In this document: piece by piece, positions 26,801 through 35,746 of the stretch
How positions within the stretch are numbered: the stretch's first letter is position 1
Layout of the letters: each line of letters starts with the position of its first letter
From: Planctomycetales bacterium
Lineage (GTDB): Bacteria; Planctomycetota; Planctomycetia; Planctomycetales; Planctomycetaceae
Reading direction: 5' to 3'
Assembly (NCBI GenBank): GCA_028285345.1
Contig: JANQPT010000049.1
Span: forward strand, 23,669 to 87,668
Length of the DNA: 64,000 nucleotides
The notes under the pieces: generated by a model
The model's database searches: none
What the model saw: the letters and a program-made list of their open reading frames with translations, nothing else
Told to the model about the DNA's origin: nothing
Position numbers and translations under genes: made by a program

Positions 26801-28680
26801 GTCACGACTCCTCCCGGGCGGCGCAGGAAAAACCACCATTCCGCCAGCAAGAATGCGAGGGCGGAGACCGTCAACATCGGCCACAGCGGCCGGTCGGTTT
26901 TGACTTTTGTCTCGCTGGCTGTGACCGACAATTCGCTGAATTGAATTTTGTCCGCTCCCGACAGCGACGTTTCTGAAGAACTGAGCAAGCTGGCGCCGAT
27001 TCGCAGCTGTTCCTCGCCTCCTTCATTCAGCACGTACTCGCCGACGAGCGGCGCGGAAATACCCGACACGATGCCATCGTCGTCGCTGGCAACCTCCCGG
27101 CTGATTCCCCCCGGGCCATCGACCTGATAGGTCCGTTCCGTCAAGAGCTGCCGCGGCGGCAGCACGCCGGTTGTCGTCCCGCGCACATCTGAGAGAGACG
27201 ACTGCCGCGTTGCAATTTGTACGGCGTTGGCGATGAGAATCGGGAAGCCCACACGGTAGGGCAGCGTGGAGTTGTTTGTGTGAAACAACAGATAGTACGC
27301 GGGCTTTTCCCCGCGTCGTTTGGAAACGATCAACGGCCCCTTCTGCCCATGTGCCAAGATCTCGTAACCCGCCTCTTCGTAGTGGCGGTCCTGTACGTCC
27401 GGTTCGGATCGCGGCTCATCGCTGGAGAACATCTCCGTCAGTTCCACGTACTGCAGCAGCGGCGCTGTCCGTTCCCAATCGACGATTTCCGCCGCACCGC
27501 GCGCGACACTGACGAGGTGTTGCAAGTCCGCGGGGATCGCTCCGACAAACAACGACACATCCGCTGGGGGGGATTCCTCTTCAGTGCGATCGCTGATCAG
27601 CAGGTCGTACTCGCTGAATTCCGACGCGCCGCTGCCCTCGACGGGCTCGACAACCAGGTCCTTCATGCCCCGAAGCGCGTGCCGGAATGCTTTCATTTCC
27701 AGCGGACAGTAGACCTTGAGGTCGCGCCCCGCCGGCAAGTCCAAAAACGCGACATTGTCGGAGTCCAATGCATCGAATCCCTCCGGTTTCAAACGGACGT
27801 GAATCATCGCGGAGCTTTCGGTCTCGACGCTGAACTCAAGGCGGTCCGACTGCCCCTGCTCAAGAATCACCTCCTCGCGTCCGATCAGTTTCCCGTCCTG
27901 TGACCACTCCACCGTGGCTGCCGTCTGTTCGGTTTGGGAACCCTCAAGTCGAATGAAGATCTCCCACTGTTTGGACCCGGAGCGGCGGGCGTTGAGCGAC
28001 GTGATTCCGATATTTTTTCCGCCGGGTGCGACTTGCTGATAGGTCAATTGAAACGGGAGCTCGAAATTGGAATCGGCGGGGAGATTGCCGTCAGTTAGCA
28101 GCAGCACGTCGTCGATGTCGACGGTTCGCGCCATTGCCTGCGTCATCCGCAGCGCCTCTTCCAGCTTGCTGGGCACATCGGCGACGGTGATGTCGCGGAG
28201 CCCGTCGCGGAGGACACGTTTGTTGTTCGTAAAGTCGGTCACGCGTCGGGCGGTAGAATGAAACGAGATCAGTGCCAGCCGCTGATCGGGCAGCAAGTCA
28301 TCGATCATTTGTCCGACCTGCTGCTTGACGGCCTCCAATCGCGTCGGTCCGCCCGGATTGTCGCGGGCGCCCATACTTGCCGAGCAGTCGATCAGCACCG
28401 GCACGTATCGCGCCCGGTCCGCACCGGTGGACAAGAACGGCTGCATGGCCGCCAAAATCAGACTGGTCAGCAGCAGCAATTGCAGCAACAGCAAAAAATT
28501 GCGCTTGAATTTTTGAAAGGGAGAGTTCACCCGCTGGTCGTTGATCACCTGCTGCCACAGCACCAGCGAGGTCACTTCCTGGCGGGGCCGGCGGAGCTTG
28601 AGGAAATAGAAGATCACCAGCGGTATCAGCAGCAAGAACAGCCAAGCGCCTCCCAGCGCGTAAAATCCCGGCAAGCTCAT
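26797..28680 (-). CDS. BatA-type membrane protein with vWA domain, cassette 2
   Basis: 627 residues from ATG 28680, which overlaps the DUF58 stop by 4 nt. N-terminal BatA domain with helices at about 10-27 and 57-76, the latter ending AAMQPFLSTG. vWA domain with the full metal motif DCSAS near residue 94 and VLLLTDGNLP near 180; a long extracytoplasmic part with an Ig-like section (VEWSQDGKLIGREEV) and a final helix near 600. Also has a GATase-like region. Same family as the protein at the left window edge but with an intact DxSxS. Expected to sit in the inner membrane and assemble with MoxR/DUF58. Confidence 0.87.
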   Translation of the reverse strand: MSLPGFYALGGAWLFLLLIPLVIFYFLKLRRPRQEVTSLVLWQQVINDQRVNSPFQKFKRNFLLLLQLLLLTSLILAAMQPFLSTGADRARYVPVLIDCSASMGARDNPGGPTRLEAVKQQVGQMIDDLLPDQRLALISFHSTARRVTDFTNNKRVLRDGLRDITVADVPSKLEEALRMTQAMARTVDIDDVLLLTDGNLPADSNFELPFQLTYQQVAPGGKNIGITSLNARRSGSKQWEIFIRLEGSQTEQTAATVEWSQDGKLIGREEVILEQGQSDRLEFSVETESSAMIHVRLKPEGFDALDSDNVAFLDLPAGRDLKVYCPLEMKAFRHALRGMKDLVVEPVEGSGASEFSEYDLLISDRTEEESPPADVSLFVGAIPADLQHLVSVARGAAEIVDWERTAPLLQYVELTEMFSSDEPRSEPDVQDRHYEEAGYEILAHGQKGPLIVSKRRGEKPAYYLLFHTNNSTLPYRVGFPILIANAVQIATRQSSLSDVRGTTTGVLPPRQLLTERTYQVDGPGGISREVASDDDGIVSGISAPLVGEYVLNEGGEEQLRIGASLLSSSETSLSGADKIQFSELSVTASETKVKTDRPLWPMLTVSALAFLLAEWWFFLRRPGGVVT

Positions 28681-29588
28681 CGGATCCACCCCCGCCTGCG
28701 AAGCAGGTCAAACAGGACCCAAGGGAGTGGATCGTGCGAACTGATGGAAACGAACCGCCCGCTGCGACTGCGGCAGAGCGTCTCCAATTGGTTCTGCAGC
28801 GCGAGACGCTGTTCTTGATAGATGCCCAGCAGTTCACCCGCCGAGGAGATGTCGAGCGTCATACCGTTTTCGCAATCGACGAACCTCAGATCACCGGCGA
28901 CCTCCGGTTCAATTTCAGCCGGCGCGAGGACCTGAATGCCGAAGACTTCCAGTCCGGCGCTATAGAGCATGTTGAGCGGGCGCTCCATGCCGCCGAACGT
29001 AAAAAAGTCGGACAGTACGACCGCGATCCCCCGCCCGGTATGCCGGCGCAAGACCGCTTCGACCGCTTCATCGATCGGAAAATCGCCGCCCGTTTCGATT
29101 CCCTCCAGAAACTCAAACAGCCGCCGAATGCTCACCCGCCCGGTGATGCCCGAGACAGATTGCAGCTCGCCCGACTTGTTATGGCACGCATAGGCGCTGA
29201 CGCGTTCGAGGTTCATCATGCCCATGACGCCCAGCGCCGCCGCCAATTGTTGGGCCCGCTTCAGTTTGCCGTCATAAACCATCGACGACGACGCGTCGAC
29301 GAGCAGTACGACGTGCATCTCCTCTTCGTGGCGATATTGTTTCATGTACGGCCGGTTCAGCCGGGAAAAGATATTCCAGTCGACATATCGCACGTCGTCG
29401 CCCGGCGAGTAGTCTCGATAATCGACGAATTCCGTACTCGCTCCGCCCTTGCCCGAGAGATGTTCGCCACGGCTGCGATTGGTCAACCGCCGCGTCGGAT
29501 TTAACCGCAGACGCTCGACCCGTGCCAGCACGTCGTTTGCCAACAACGTGGTCAGTTGCGTCTTCTGTTTTTTCTCAACCGTTTCCAT
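28677..29588 (-). CDS. DUF58 domain protein, cassette 2
   Basis: 303 residues from ATG 29588; codons further upstream in the same frame come from a REP element and are not used. It carries YSPGDDVRYVDWNIFSRLNR, the vWA-like metal motif DASSS and AVVLSDFFTFGG. The stop overlaps the next gene by 4 nt. Paralogue of 2398-3306. Client or partner of the MoxR ATPase upstream, from which it is separated by 130 nt holding three REP elements. Confidence 0.9.
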   Translation of the reverse strand: METVEKKQKTQLTTLLANDVLARVERLRLNPTRRLTNRSRGEHLSGKGGASTEFVDYRDYSPGDDVRYVDWNIFSRLNRPYMKQYRHEEEMHVVLLVDASSSMVYDGKLKRAQQLAAALGVMGMMNLERVSAYACHNKSGELQSVSGITGRVSIRRLFEFLEGIETGGDFPIDEAVEAVLRRHTGRGIAVVLSDFFTFGGMERPLNMLYSAGLEVFGIQVLAPAEIEPEVAGDLRFVDCENGMTLDISSAGELLGIYQEQRLALQNQLETLCRSRSGRFVSISSHDPLPWVLFDLLRRRGWIR

Positions 29589-29598
29589 CACAAGTCGT

Positions 29599-29614
29599 GT
29601 GCGTCGCGACGCAC
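29599..29614. repeat. REP-related palindrome (no GTAG head)
   Basis: Perfect 16-nt palindrome GTGCGTCGCGACGCAC. It pairs in style with the REP at 29647-29668, whose stem differs by one base. Confidence 0.6.
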
Positions 29615-29646
29615 CTTGCTTTCTGCAATGTAAGAATGTTAGAAGC

Positions 29647-29668
29647 GGTGCGTCTCGACGCACCCTAC
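29647..29668 (-). repeat. REP element
   Basis: On the minus strand GTAG is followed by GGTGCGTC-GA-GACGCACC, an 8-bp stem. Lies between MoxR and DUF58 of cassette 2. Confidence 0.75.
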
Positions 29669-29677
29669 AAAACTGTT

Positions 29678-29698
29678 GGTCCCCTCAGCGGACCCTAC
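29678..29698 (-). repeat. REP element, partly degenerate
   Basis: On the minus strand GTAG is followed by GGTCCGCTG... ending GGACC. The left arm equals the 2041 type; the right arm is changed, leaving a 5-bp stem. 20 nt beyond the MoxR stop codon. Confidence 0.65.
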
Positions 29699-29718
29699 CG
29701 TGTAAATGCAACTCGGTG

Positions 29719-30735
29719 TTAAACTTCTTCTGCAACTTGGCTAATCGAATCACCGATCAGGTCCGCGATGATTAGGTTTTCCGCCTGGCCGTCGTAGTTC
29801 AGCAACACGCGGTGTTGTAATACCTCGATTGCAAAGTAACGAATGTCCTCAAAGGCGACATGTGCACGTCCCTGGCTGAGGGCTCGGACGCGGGCAGCGC
29901 GAATCAGACTCTGCGCCGCACGCGGGCTGGCGCCCCACCTCACGAATTGCTTCACTTCTTCAGAGGCAAATTCCGTGTCCGCATGCGTTGCCAGGATCAG
30001 CCGCACGGCGTAATCCCGCATGGGATCGGCCACCACGACTTTGTCCAGTACGGTCCGCAGCTTCATGATGCCGGCCGAGTCCAGCAGCTTCTGCAAATCG
30101 ACCGGCTCCTTGAGGATCGTACGGCTGACAACTTCATTGATTTCACTTCGCGTGGGAAATGGGACCTCAACCTTGAACATAAACCGGTCCAACTGCGCCT
30201 CCGGCAGCGGATAGGTGCCTTCCTGTTCGATTGGGTTTTGCGTCGCCATCACGAAAAACGGCTGTTCCAGATGGTGAACCTTGCCGCTGGTGGTCACGGA
30301 ACCTTCCTGCATGGTCTCCAGCAGCGCCGATTGGGTTTTGGGGGAAGCACGATTGATTTCGTCCGCAAGAAGTAGTTGCGTGAAAATGGGGCCGGGGCGG
30401 AACTCGAAACGGTATTTGCCGGTTTCGTCACTGCTCATCATGTTGGTACCGATAATGTCGGCCGGCATCAGATCCGGCGTAAACTGGATGCGGCGAAACT
30501 CAAGGTCGAGCACGCGGGACATCGCCTTCACGAGTTCCGTTTTGCCGAGCCCGGGCACGCCTTCCAACAGCACGTTGCCGCCGGAAAAGAGCGCCGTTAG
30601 CGTTGCCTCGACGACCCGTTCCTGGCCGACGATCATTTTTCCAACTTCCTGCTGTGCGGCGGCATAGTCGGCTTTGAAGTGGTCCGCTTCTTCTTGCAGC
30701 AGGTCGGAGGCGTCGGTGCTGATGTCTTGGCTCAT
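29719..30735 (-). CDS. MoxR-family AAA+ ATPase, cassette 2
   Basis: 338 residues. Walker A GVPGLGKTE, Walker B LADEINRASPKTQSALLE, then ATQNPIEQEGTYPLPEAQLD and a sensor region WGASPRAAQSLIRAAR. Together with DUF58 and BatA downstream it forms the standard MoxR cassette. Unlike cassette 1, it does not overlap the DUF58 gene. Cytoplasmic ATPase presumed to activate or insert cofactors into vWA partners. Clear family call; partner assignment is from context. Confidence 0.93.
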   Translation of the reverse strand: MSQDISTDASDLLQEEADHFKADYAAAQQEVGKMIVGQERVVEATLTALFSGGNVLLEGVPGLGKTELVKAMSRVLDLEFRRIQFTPDLMPADIIGTNMMSSDETGKYRFEFRPGPIFTQLLLADEINRASPKTQSALLETMQEGSVTTSGKVHHLEQPFFVMATQNPIEQEGTYPLPEAQLDRFMFKVEVPFPTRSEINEVVSRTILKEPVDLQKLLDSAGIMKLRTVLDKVVVADPMRDYAVRLILATHADTEFASEEVKQFVRWGASPRAAQSLIRAARVRALSQGRAHVAFEDIRYFAIEVLQHRVLLNYDGQAENLIIADLIGDSISQVAEEV

Positions 30736-30823
30736 AGCGGAATTTCCGTTACTGAAATGTGTAGTTGAAACTGTTCAGCGGTTTTGAATGTTGCAGTTCT
30801 TTTTGTCAGCTTGACTTGATCAG

Positions 30824-33800
30824 TTATTCCTCGTCGTCGTCGGAACGTTTTCGCTTCATGGCTAACAGGCGTTCGGTGGTGGTCATTTGATCTTGAGGTT
30901 TTTCCGGTTCCAGCGGCTTGGCTGCCGTCTCTTGAGGCTTCGCCGGCTGGCGCGCGGCCGTTGTCGTCGTACGCTGTGCCAGGGACTTGGGAGATACTGT
31001 GCGGGCTGATTCACGCTGTGCGTCGAGCGAGGAACCGACCGACCGTTTGCGCTCCAACAGTGCGCCCATCAGTTGACCCGACGCCGCGGCGGTTTTCTCG
31101 AGTCCCAACAAGCTCTTAATCACGGTCTTGTCGATCTGGACGCGCCGCACGGCGACATCCAAAACCACCAAGCAGGCCAGTGCGATCAGAAACCAGTCAA
31201 AAATGGGGAGCGAACTCATCCTCGGCGAGCGTCGCGTTTTGTAGATCGATTCGACGGCATCCTCTTCATCAGCCAAGTCTTTTCCCTGCGTTCGTTGGCT
31301 GAGTTCGCTGAGTACGTTCGGATTCGAGCGGAAACGCAGATACTCGGGCGAATAGGGCACCAGGAAACCGCCATGGACTTCGTCCTTGCGGCCTTCGCCG
31401 AGGCCCACCGCGCGCACCTGATACCGTCCTTTGGCCCTCAGCGGCACCGTGGCCTGGTACCGTCGCGGTCCAACTTGACGCAGCGGCAACGTCTCTTGCA
31501 GTCCGCTGGGACCGGAAATGACGGCATGGACCTCAAGGAAGGTTTCATCCTTATGAAAGTCCTCCACCTGCAACACACCGTGACTGCCGGCGGAATAGCT
31601 TCGCAATCGCAAGTTGCCTGTCTTTTCGACCCGCGAAATCCGTGTGAGCAACTGCTCCACAAATGTGCGGTACTTGTCCCAGTCCATCCATTCCGCCGCC
31701 CAGTTGGGAGACAGATCCGACGTAAACGCCGCCGTGGTGCCCAAACCGAATCGCCACAGCGACAAGATCGGCTCGAGCTCATCCTCCTCATTGGGCGCTT
31801 TGAGAATCGTCCGCACGCTGTGATCGTTCTTGGCGGTCGTTAGCACATACCCCTTCAGTTCGGGCATCGCGTCGATGCCTTTGAGAATGCCGTCGACGTC
31901 GAGTTCCACTTCGGGAGTGATCGTCTTGTTCTGGATCATGCTCCGCTTGAGCGTTTTGGATTCCTTAATAAAGATCGACGGCAGTTCGTTGGGGCTGGCG
32001 GGAAAGTAATACCGTCCGCCGGTCGCGCCGGCCACGGCGCGCATTTTGGAAATGTCTTGTCCGCCATGGGGGAAAATGGCCACCATCGAGACACTGATTC
32101 CGGCCTGAATGTAGTCTTGAATCAAGCCGGGAGGCGGTTCGGTCGGGTCGCCGTCGGAGATGATGATCATATGCTTGGCGGCTGCGTCGCTCGCCTTGAG
32201 ACCTTGCAGTCCCAATTCCATGGTGGGCACGAAACTGGGCATGTCGCCGATTTGGGCGCCGTTGATTTTGCGGATCATCATTTCGTATTCCGACACGGGC
32301 GACAGTTCGAACACCCATTCCTCGCCGTTTTGCGTATAGGCGAGCACGCCCGCTTCGTCCTGCGCCCCGAGCACCTTAATCGCCTGCTTGGTGATCCGTT
32401 TGCCCCAGGTGTTGCCGTCGGCGAATTCACAGGTGTGCAGAATGATCGCCAGCGCCCCTTTGGGCAGGACTTTCTTTTTGGTGATATCCATCGTCACGGG
32501 CAGCGCGTCCTCAATCGGCGAGCGGTGATATCCGCCGGGACCGTAGCTGTTGGGGCCGCCGACCATCAGGAAACCGATGCCGAAGTTCCGCGCGGCATCT
32601 TTCACTGCGCTCATTTGCAATACGTCGAACGAGTCGGCGGCCACGTTGTTGAAGATCACGCAGTCGTAGGGCATCAGTGACATCGCGTCACGCGGCACAT
32701 CGTAGGCCGTGACGACTTCCAACACGCGTTCCGACTCTTGTACGGCCTGTGCCAGCGTCTCATGGTCGCGGGGATCGCCCTGAGGATCGGTGACGAGTAG
32801 AATCTTGCCCTCGCCGGCCAGGTACACGTAATTCAGCGCGACGTTGTTGTCCGGCAGATTGTCTTGTTCCGTCGGTGTGTCGATGCGGGCGGTATATTCG
32901 TAGTAGCCCGCTTTGCGGAGATAAATCGGAATCACATAGCGGTTTTTGCCCGCCTGGAATTCGACCTCGTCCTCGAAAATCACGTCGCCGTTTTCCATCA
33001 GCGACAACCGCCCCGACCCTGCTTTAAGCGATGAGAGGATCACGGTCGCTTGATAGCTTTCGCCGACGTTGACGTTTTCCGGCAGTTCCAACCGCTCCAG
33101 CCAAACTTCATTCTGATGGTCGTATTCGATCGGCATCACGTCGATCGAGATTTCCCGCGCCGTCAATTGGTCCACCACGTCCGATAGATTGCCCTCGGTC
33201 TCGGTGCCGTCGCTCATCAGCACGATTCGGCCCTGATGGTCCTCGGGAATCATCGCCGCGGCGAGTGAGAGTGCTTCCTCCAGGTTGGTCGCGTCGCGCT
33301 CGATCACCGAGTTGACGGTGATTTCGTTTTCCATGGGCAACGTCACCCGCGGCGGCAATTCCACCGCCGCGTGGCGGCCAAAGACGATCAATCCGACCTT
33401 GTCCTTTTGCGGCTTTTGGCTGGCGGTTTCGGCGATGAATTGAAACGCCTGATTGGTGGTGGATTCGCCGATCGAGTCGGAGATGTCGACGACATAGACG
33501 ACCGATAAAGCATCCTGTCGCCGCACGGCGCGCGGTTCGGCCAACACCATCACCAGTAGTCCCGCCAAACACATACGGGTCACGAAGGCGAAGATTTGCC
33601 GCCGCCTGCTGAGGCCGCTGAATCCGCAGACGTGCATCCACCAAATCCAGACCGTCACAATCATCAACACAAACGCCGCCGGATTGGCGTAGAGCAGCAC
33701 CCGCTGCCATTCCAAAACGAAGCAGAGCGCGGCATACACCGCCAAAAACAGAAGCAACGGCAACGCATCCCGCCAGGTCAGCGGCCTGGGCGGCTTGGGG

Positions 33801-33832
33801 AAGAAACTCTGGAAGAGTTGTTTGACTCTCAC
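30824..33832 (-). CDS. Giant membrane protein with vWA and GATase-like domains
   Basis: 1002 residues. The start is GTG 33832, overlapping the stop of the upstream gene by 4 nt (GTGA). Three N-terminal helices at about 22-95, ending LVMVLAEPRAV as in BatA proteins. A vWA domain carries DISDS near residue 116 and RIVLMSDGTETEG near 205. A GATase-like domain (DUF1355 type) follows with VIFNNVAADSF and IGFLMVGGPNSYGPGGYH. A second vWA-like part around 530-640 has IIISDGDPTEPPPG. One C-terminal helix near 875 precedes a basic, Pro-rich cytoplasmic tail. It sits just upstream of MoxR cassette 2 and is probably one of its clients. Confidence 0.83.
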   Translation of the reverse strand: MRVKQLFQSFFPKPPRPLTWRDALPLLLFLAVYAALCFVLEWQRVLLYANPAAFVLMIVTVWIWWMHVCGFSGLSRRRQIFAFVTRMCLAGLLVMVLAEPRAVRRQDALSVVYVVDISDSIGESTTNQAFQFIAETASQKPQKDKVGLIVFGRHAAVELPPRVTLPMENEITVNSVIERDATNLEEALSLAAAMIPEDHQGRIVLMSDGTETEGNLSDVVDQLTAREISIDVMPIEYDHQNEVWLERLELPENVNVGESYQATVILSSLKAGSGRLSLMENGDVIFEDEVEFQAGKNRYVIPIYLRKAGYYEYTARIDTPTEQDNLPDNNVALNYVYLAGEGKILLVTDPQGDPRDHETLAQAVQESERVLEVVTAYDVPRDAMSLMPYDCVIFNNVAADSFDVLQMSAVKDAARNFGIGFLMVGGPNSYGPGGYHRSPIEDALPVTMDITKKKVLPKGALAIILHTCEFADGNTWGKRITKQAIKVLGAQDEAGVLAYTQNGEEWVFELSPVSEYEMMIRKINGAQIGDMPSFVPTMELGLQGLKASDAAAKHMIIISDGDPTEPPPGLIQDYIQAGISVSMVAIFPHGGQDISKMRAVAGATGGRYYFPASPNELPSIFIKESKTLKRSMIQNKTITPEVELDVDGILKGIDAMPELKGYVLTTAKNDHSVRTILKAPNEEDELEPILSLWRFGLGTTAAFTSDLSPNWAAEWMDWDKYRTFVEQLLTRISRVEKTGNLRLRSYSAGSHGVLQVEDFHKDETFLEVHAVISGPSGLQETLPLRQVGPRRYQATVPLRAKGRYQVRAVGLGEGRKDEVHGGFLVPYSPEYLRFRSNPNVLSELSQRTQGKDLADEEDAVESIYKTRRSPRMSSLPIFDWFLIALACLVVLDVAVRRVQIDKTVIKSLLGLEKTAAASGQLMGALLERKRSVGSSLDAQRESARTVSPKSLAQRTTTTAARQPAKPQETAAKPLEPEKPQDQMTTTERLLAMKRKRSDDDEE

Positions 33833-35661
33833 AGCTTCAACTCCACGATGCGATGGTTTTCGGTGTCGGCAATCCGCAGACGCTGTTGCGAGTCGATCGC
33901 CAAGCCCCACGGCTTGCAGAAGCCGTCGTCGCCGCGACTGGTCCGGCCATAGCGTCCCAGCAGTTTTCCGGACAGGTCGGTTTTTGTGACCCGCCCTGCC
34001 CCGTATTCAACGATAAACAGCGCGCCCGATTCACGGTCGAGGGCGATGTCGTAGGGATACTCCAAGCTCAGCCCGCCGGTTTGGTCGCCGAGAACTTCCA
34101 CGAACTTGCCGTTATCGGTGAAAACCTGCACGCGACTGTTGATCGCATCGGCTATGTACAACCGGCCGTCATGCCAAACGATTCCGCTCGGTCGCTGAAA
34201 CTGCCCTACGACGGTCCCGAAGGTGCCGAAGGTCAATAGGTGTTCTCCGCTACTGGTAAACTTCTGGACGCGATGATCGCCGCCGTATTCGCAGACGTAG
34301 AGATGTTCGGCGTCATCCTGGCAAATCGCGACGGGAAATAGGAATTCGCCGTCGGCGCGCCCTTCGCCTCCGAGGTATTCCAACACGTTGCCGATTTCAT
34401 CGAAAAAGACGACGCGATGGTAATGCGTGTCCGCAACGGCGATGCGGCCATCTTTGAGCAAACAGACCCCTTCCGGTTTGCCGACTTCATGGTCGGGCAT
34501 CTCCCACTGCCGCAGCAAGTTGCCGGTTTCATCCAGAACCAGCAAACGGCCTCCGTTGTCGAGACAGAGGACTTCGTCGTTGTCGCCGATCGCCAGACCG
34601 CGGGGTCGGGGGATTAGCGCACCCATGGGCGGGGTGATCCAGCTATTGACCTCACTGACGGCCAGTTGCGGCTCTGTTGTTTCGTCGCAGCCGAGCGACA
34701 AAAAACAAGCCAAAATGAGCAGGCAAATTCGCAGCATGACTCGCGTTCCCGGCACGAGGCGTCCGGCCGCCGGACGATGGTAAAAGGTCCGCATCTGCTG
34801 TTTGTCTTCGTTCAGTACTTCGACTTCTTCGATGCTGCCCGCGAATTTTGCCGATTGCACGACAAAGGGGCTGGTGTCGGCGGGTTCGATTTGAATCTGC
34901 TCCGGCCGCACACACGCGGTTTCGTCAGGTTTATCGAGGGACCATTGCTGGGCCTCGTTCGTCGGCAGCCAGTTGGCCGCTCCCAGAAACTCCGCCAATT
35001 CCGCCGTCTTGGGCTGGTAATACAGCTCGTGCACCGACCCGTGGGCCAGCAGCCGGCCCTGTTTTAGGCAGAGAGCCCGATCCGCTTGGCGAAGAACGGT
35101 TTCCGGTGAATGAGTTGCAACCACCAATGAAGTGCCCGAATCGTTGAGATGGTCTCGAATGGCCCGCCAATACCGTCCCGAACGGGCGGGATCGACGTGC
35201 ACCAAGGGTTCGTCCATGACCAGCACACCGGCCGAACCAGCCAGTGCCCGCGCGACCGACAGCCGCGCTCGCTCTCCTTGAGATAGCAGATCCGGAACCG
35301 TGCCCGATTTGTCTAGCAAATCGAAGGCCCCTAACAGATTTTCCGATCGCTGCGCGGCGGCCGGCTCGGCGGCCAACAGAACCTGCAAGTGCTCCGCGAC
35401 CGTCAAGTGGGGCCATAGGCCGTCCTGTTGCGGAACCCAGTAGACCGGCAGACGATCTGCGGCAGACCAGCATGGCTGAACCGCGCCTTGATGCGGCCGT
35501 TCAAATCCCACGAGCAGATTTAATAGCGACGTTTTCCCCGCGCCGGAATAACCAACGACCGCCGTGACACCGGAATGGATTTCGCACGACACATCCGACA
35601 ATCGGGGAGTTCCCTTGCCGTGTAATGTTACGTCGTCGAGTTTCCACAACAGAGCGCTCAT
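33829..35661 (-). CDS. ABC importer ATPase fused in frame to an NHL-propeller lipoprotein
   Basis: 610 residues from ATG 35661. Residues 1-230 are a complete ABC ATPase (Walker A GYSGAGKTS, signature LSQGERARLSVARAL, Walker B VLVMDEPLVHVD). About 240-312 looks like a TOBE-type domain. At residue 309 an in-frame ATG (34737) begins MLRICLLILACFLSLGC, a lipoprotein-like signal peptide, and the rest is a beta propeller with NHL-type repeats (RPRGLAIGDNDEV, RPSGIVWHDGRLYIADAINSRVQV, KPWGLAIDSQQRLRIADTENHRI). No stop separates the halves. Either one membrane-spanning fusion is made or a separate lipoprotein is translated from 34737. It follows the permease and binding protein of a ferric-type importer. 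Confidence 0.8.
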   Translation of the reverse strand: MSALLWKLDDVTLHGKGTPRLSDVSCEIHSGVTAVVGYSGAGKTSLLNLLVGFERPHQGAVQPCWSAADRLPVYWVPQQDGLWPHLTVAEHLQVLLAAEPAAAQRSENLLGAFDLLDKSGTVPDLLSQGERARLSVARALAGSAGVLVMDEPLVHVDPARSGRYWRAIRDHLNDSGTSLVVATHSPETVLRQADRALCLKQGRLLAHGSVHELYYQPKTAELAEFLGAANWLPTNEAQQWSLDKPDETACVRPEQIQIEPADTSPFVVQSAKFAGSIEEVEVLNEDKQQMRTFYHRPAAGRLVPGTRVMLRICLLILACFLSLGCDETTEPQLAVSEVNSWITPPMGALIPRPRGLAIGDNDEVLCLDNGGRLLVLDETGNLLRQWEMPDHEVGKPEGVCLLKDGRIAVADTHYHRVVFFDEIGNVLEYLGGEGRADGEFLFPVAICQDDAEHLYVCEYGGDHRVQKFTSSGEHLLTFGTFGTVVGQFQRPSGIVWHDGRLYIADAINSRVQVFTDNGKFVEVLGDQTGGLSLEYPYDIALDRESGALFIVEYGAGRVTKTDLSGKLLGRYGRTSRGDDGFCKPWGLAIDSQQRLRIADTENHRIVELKL

Positions 35662-35746
35662 GTCTCGATTTACCGGCAGGGAGCTCTCATTCAGATTTGC
35701 AATCCCGCGCCGCCTACTACTTGGTTGGCAGTCGCTTCGAAGATTG

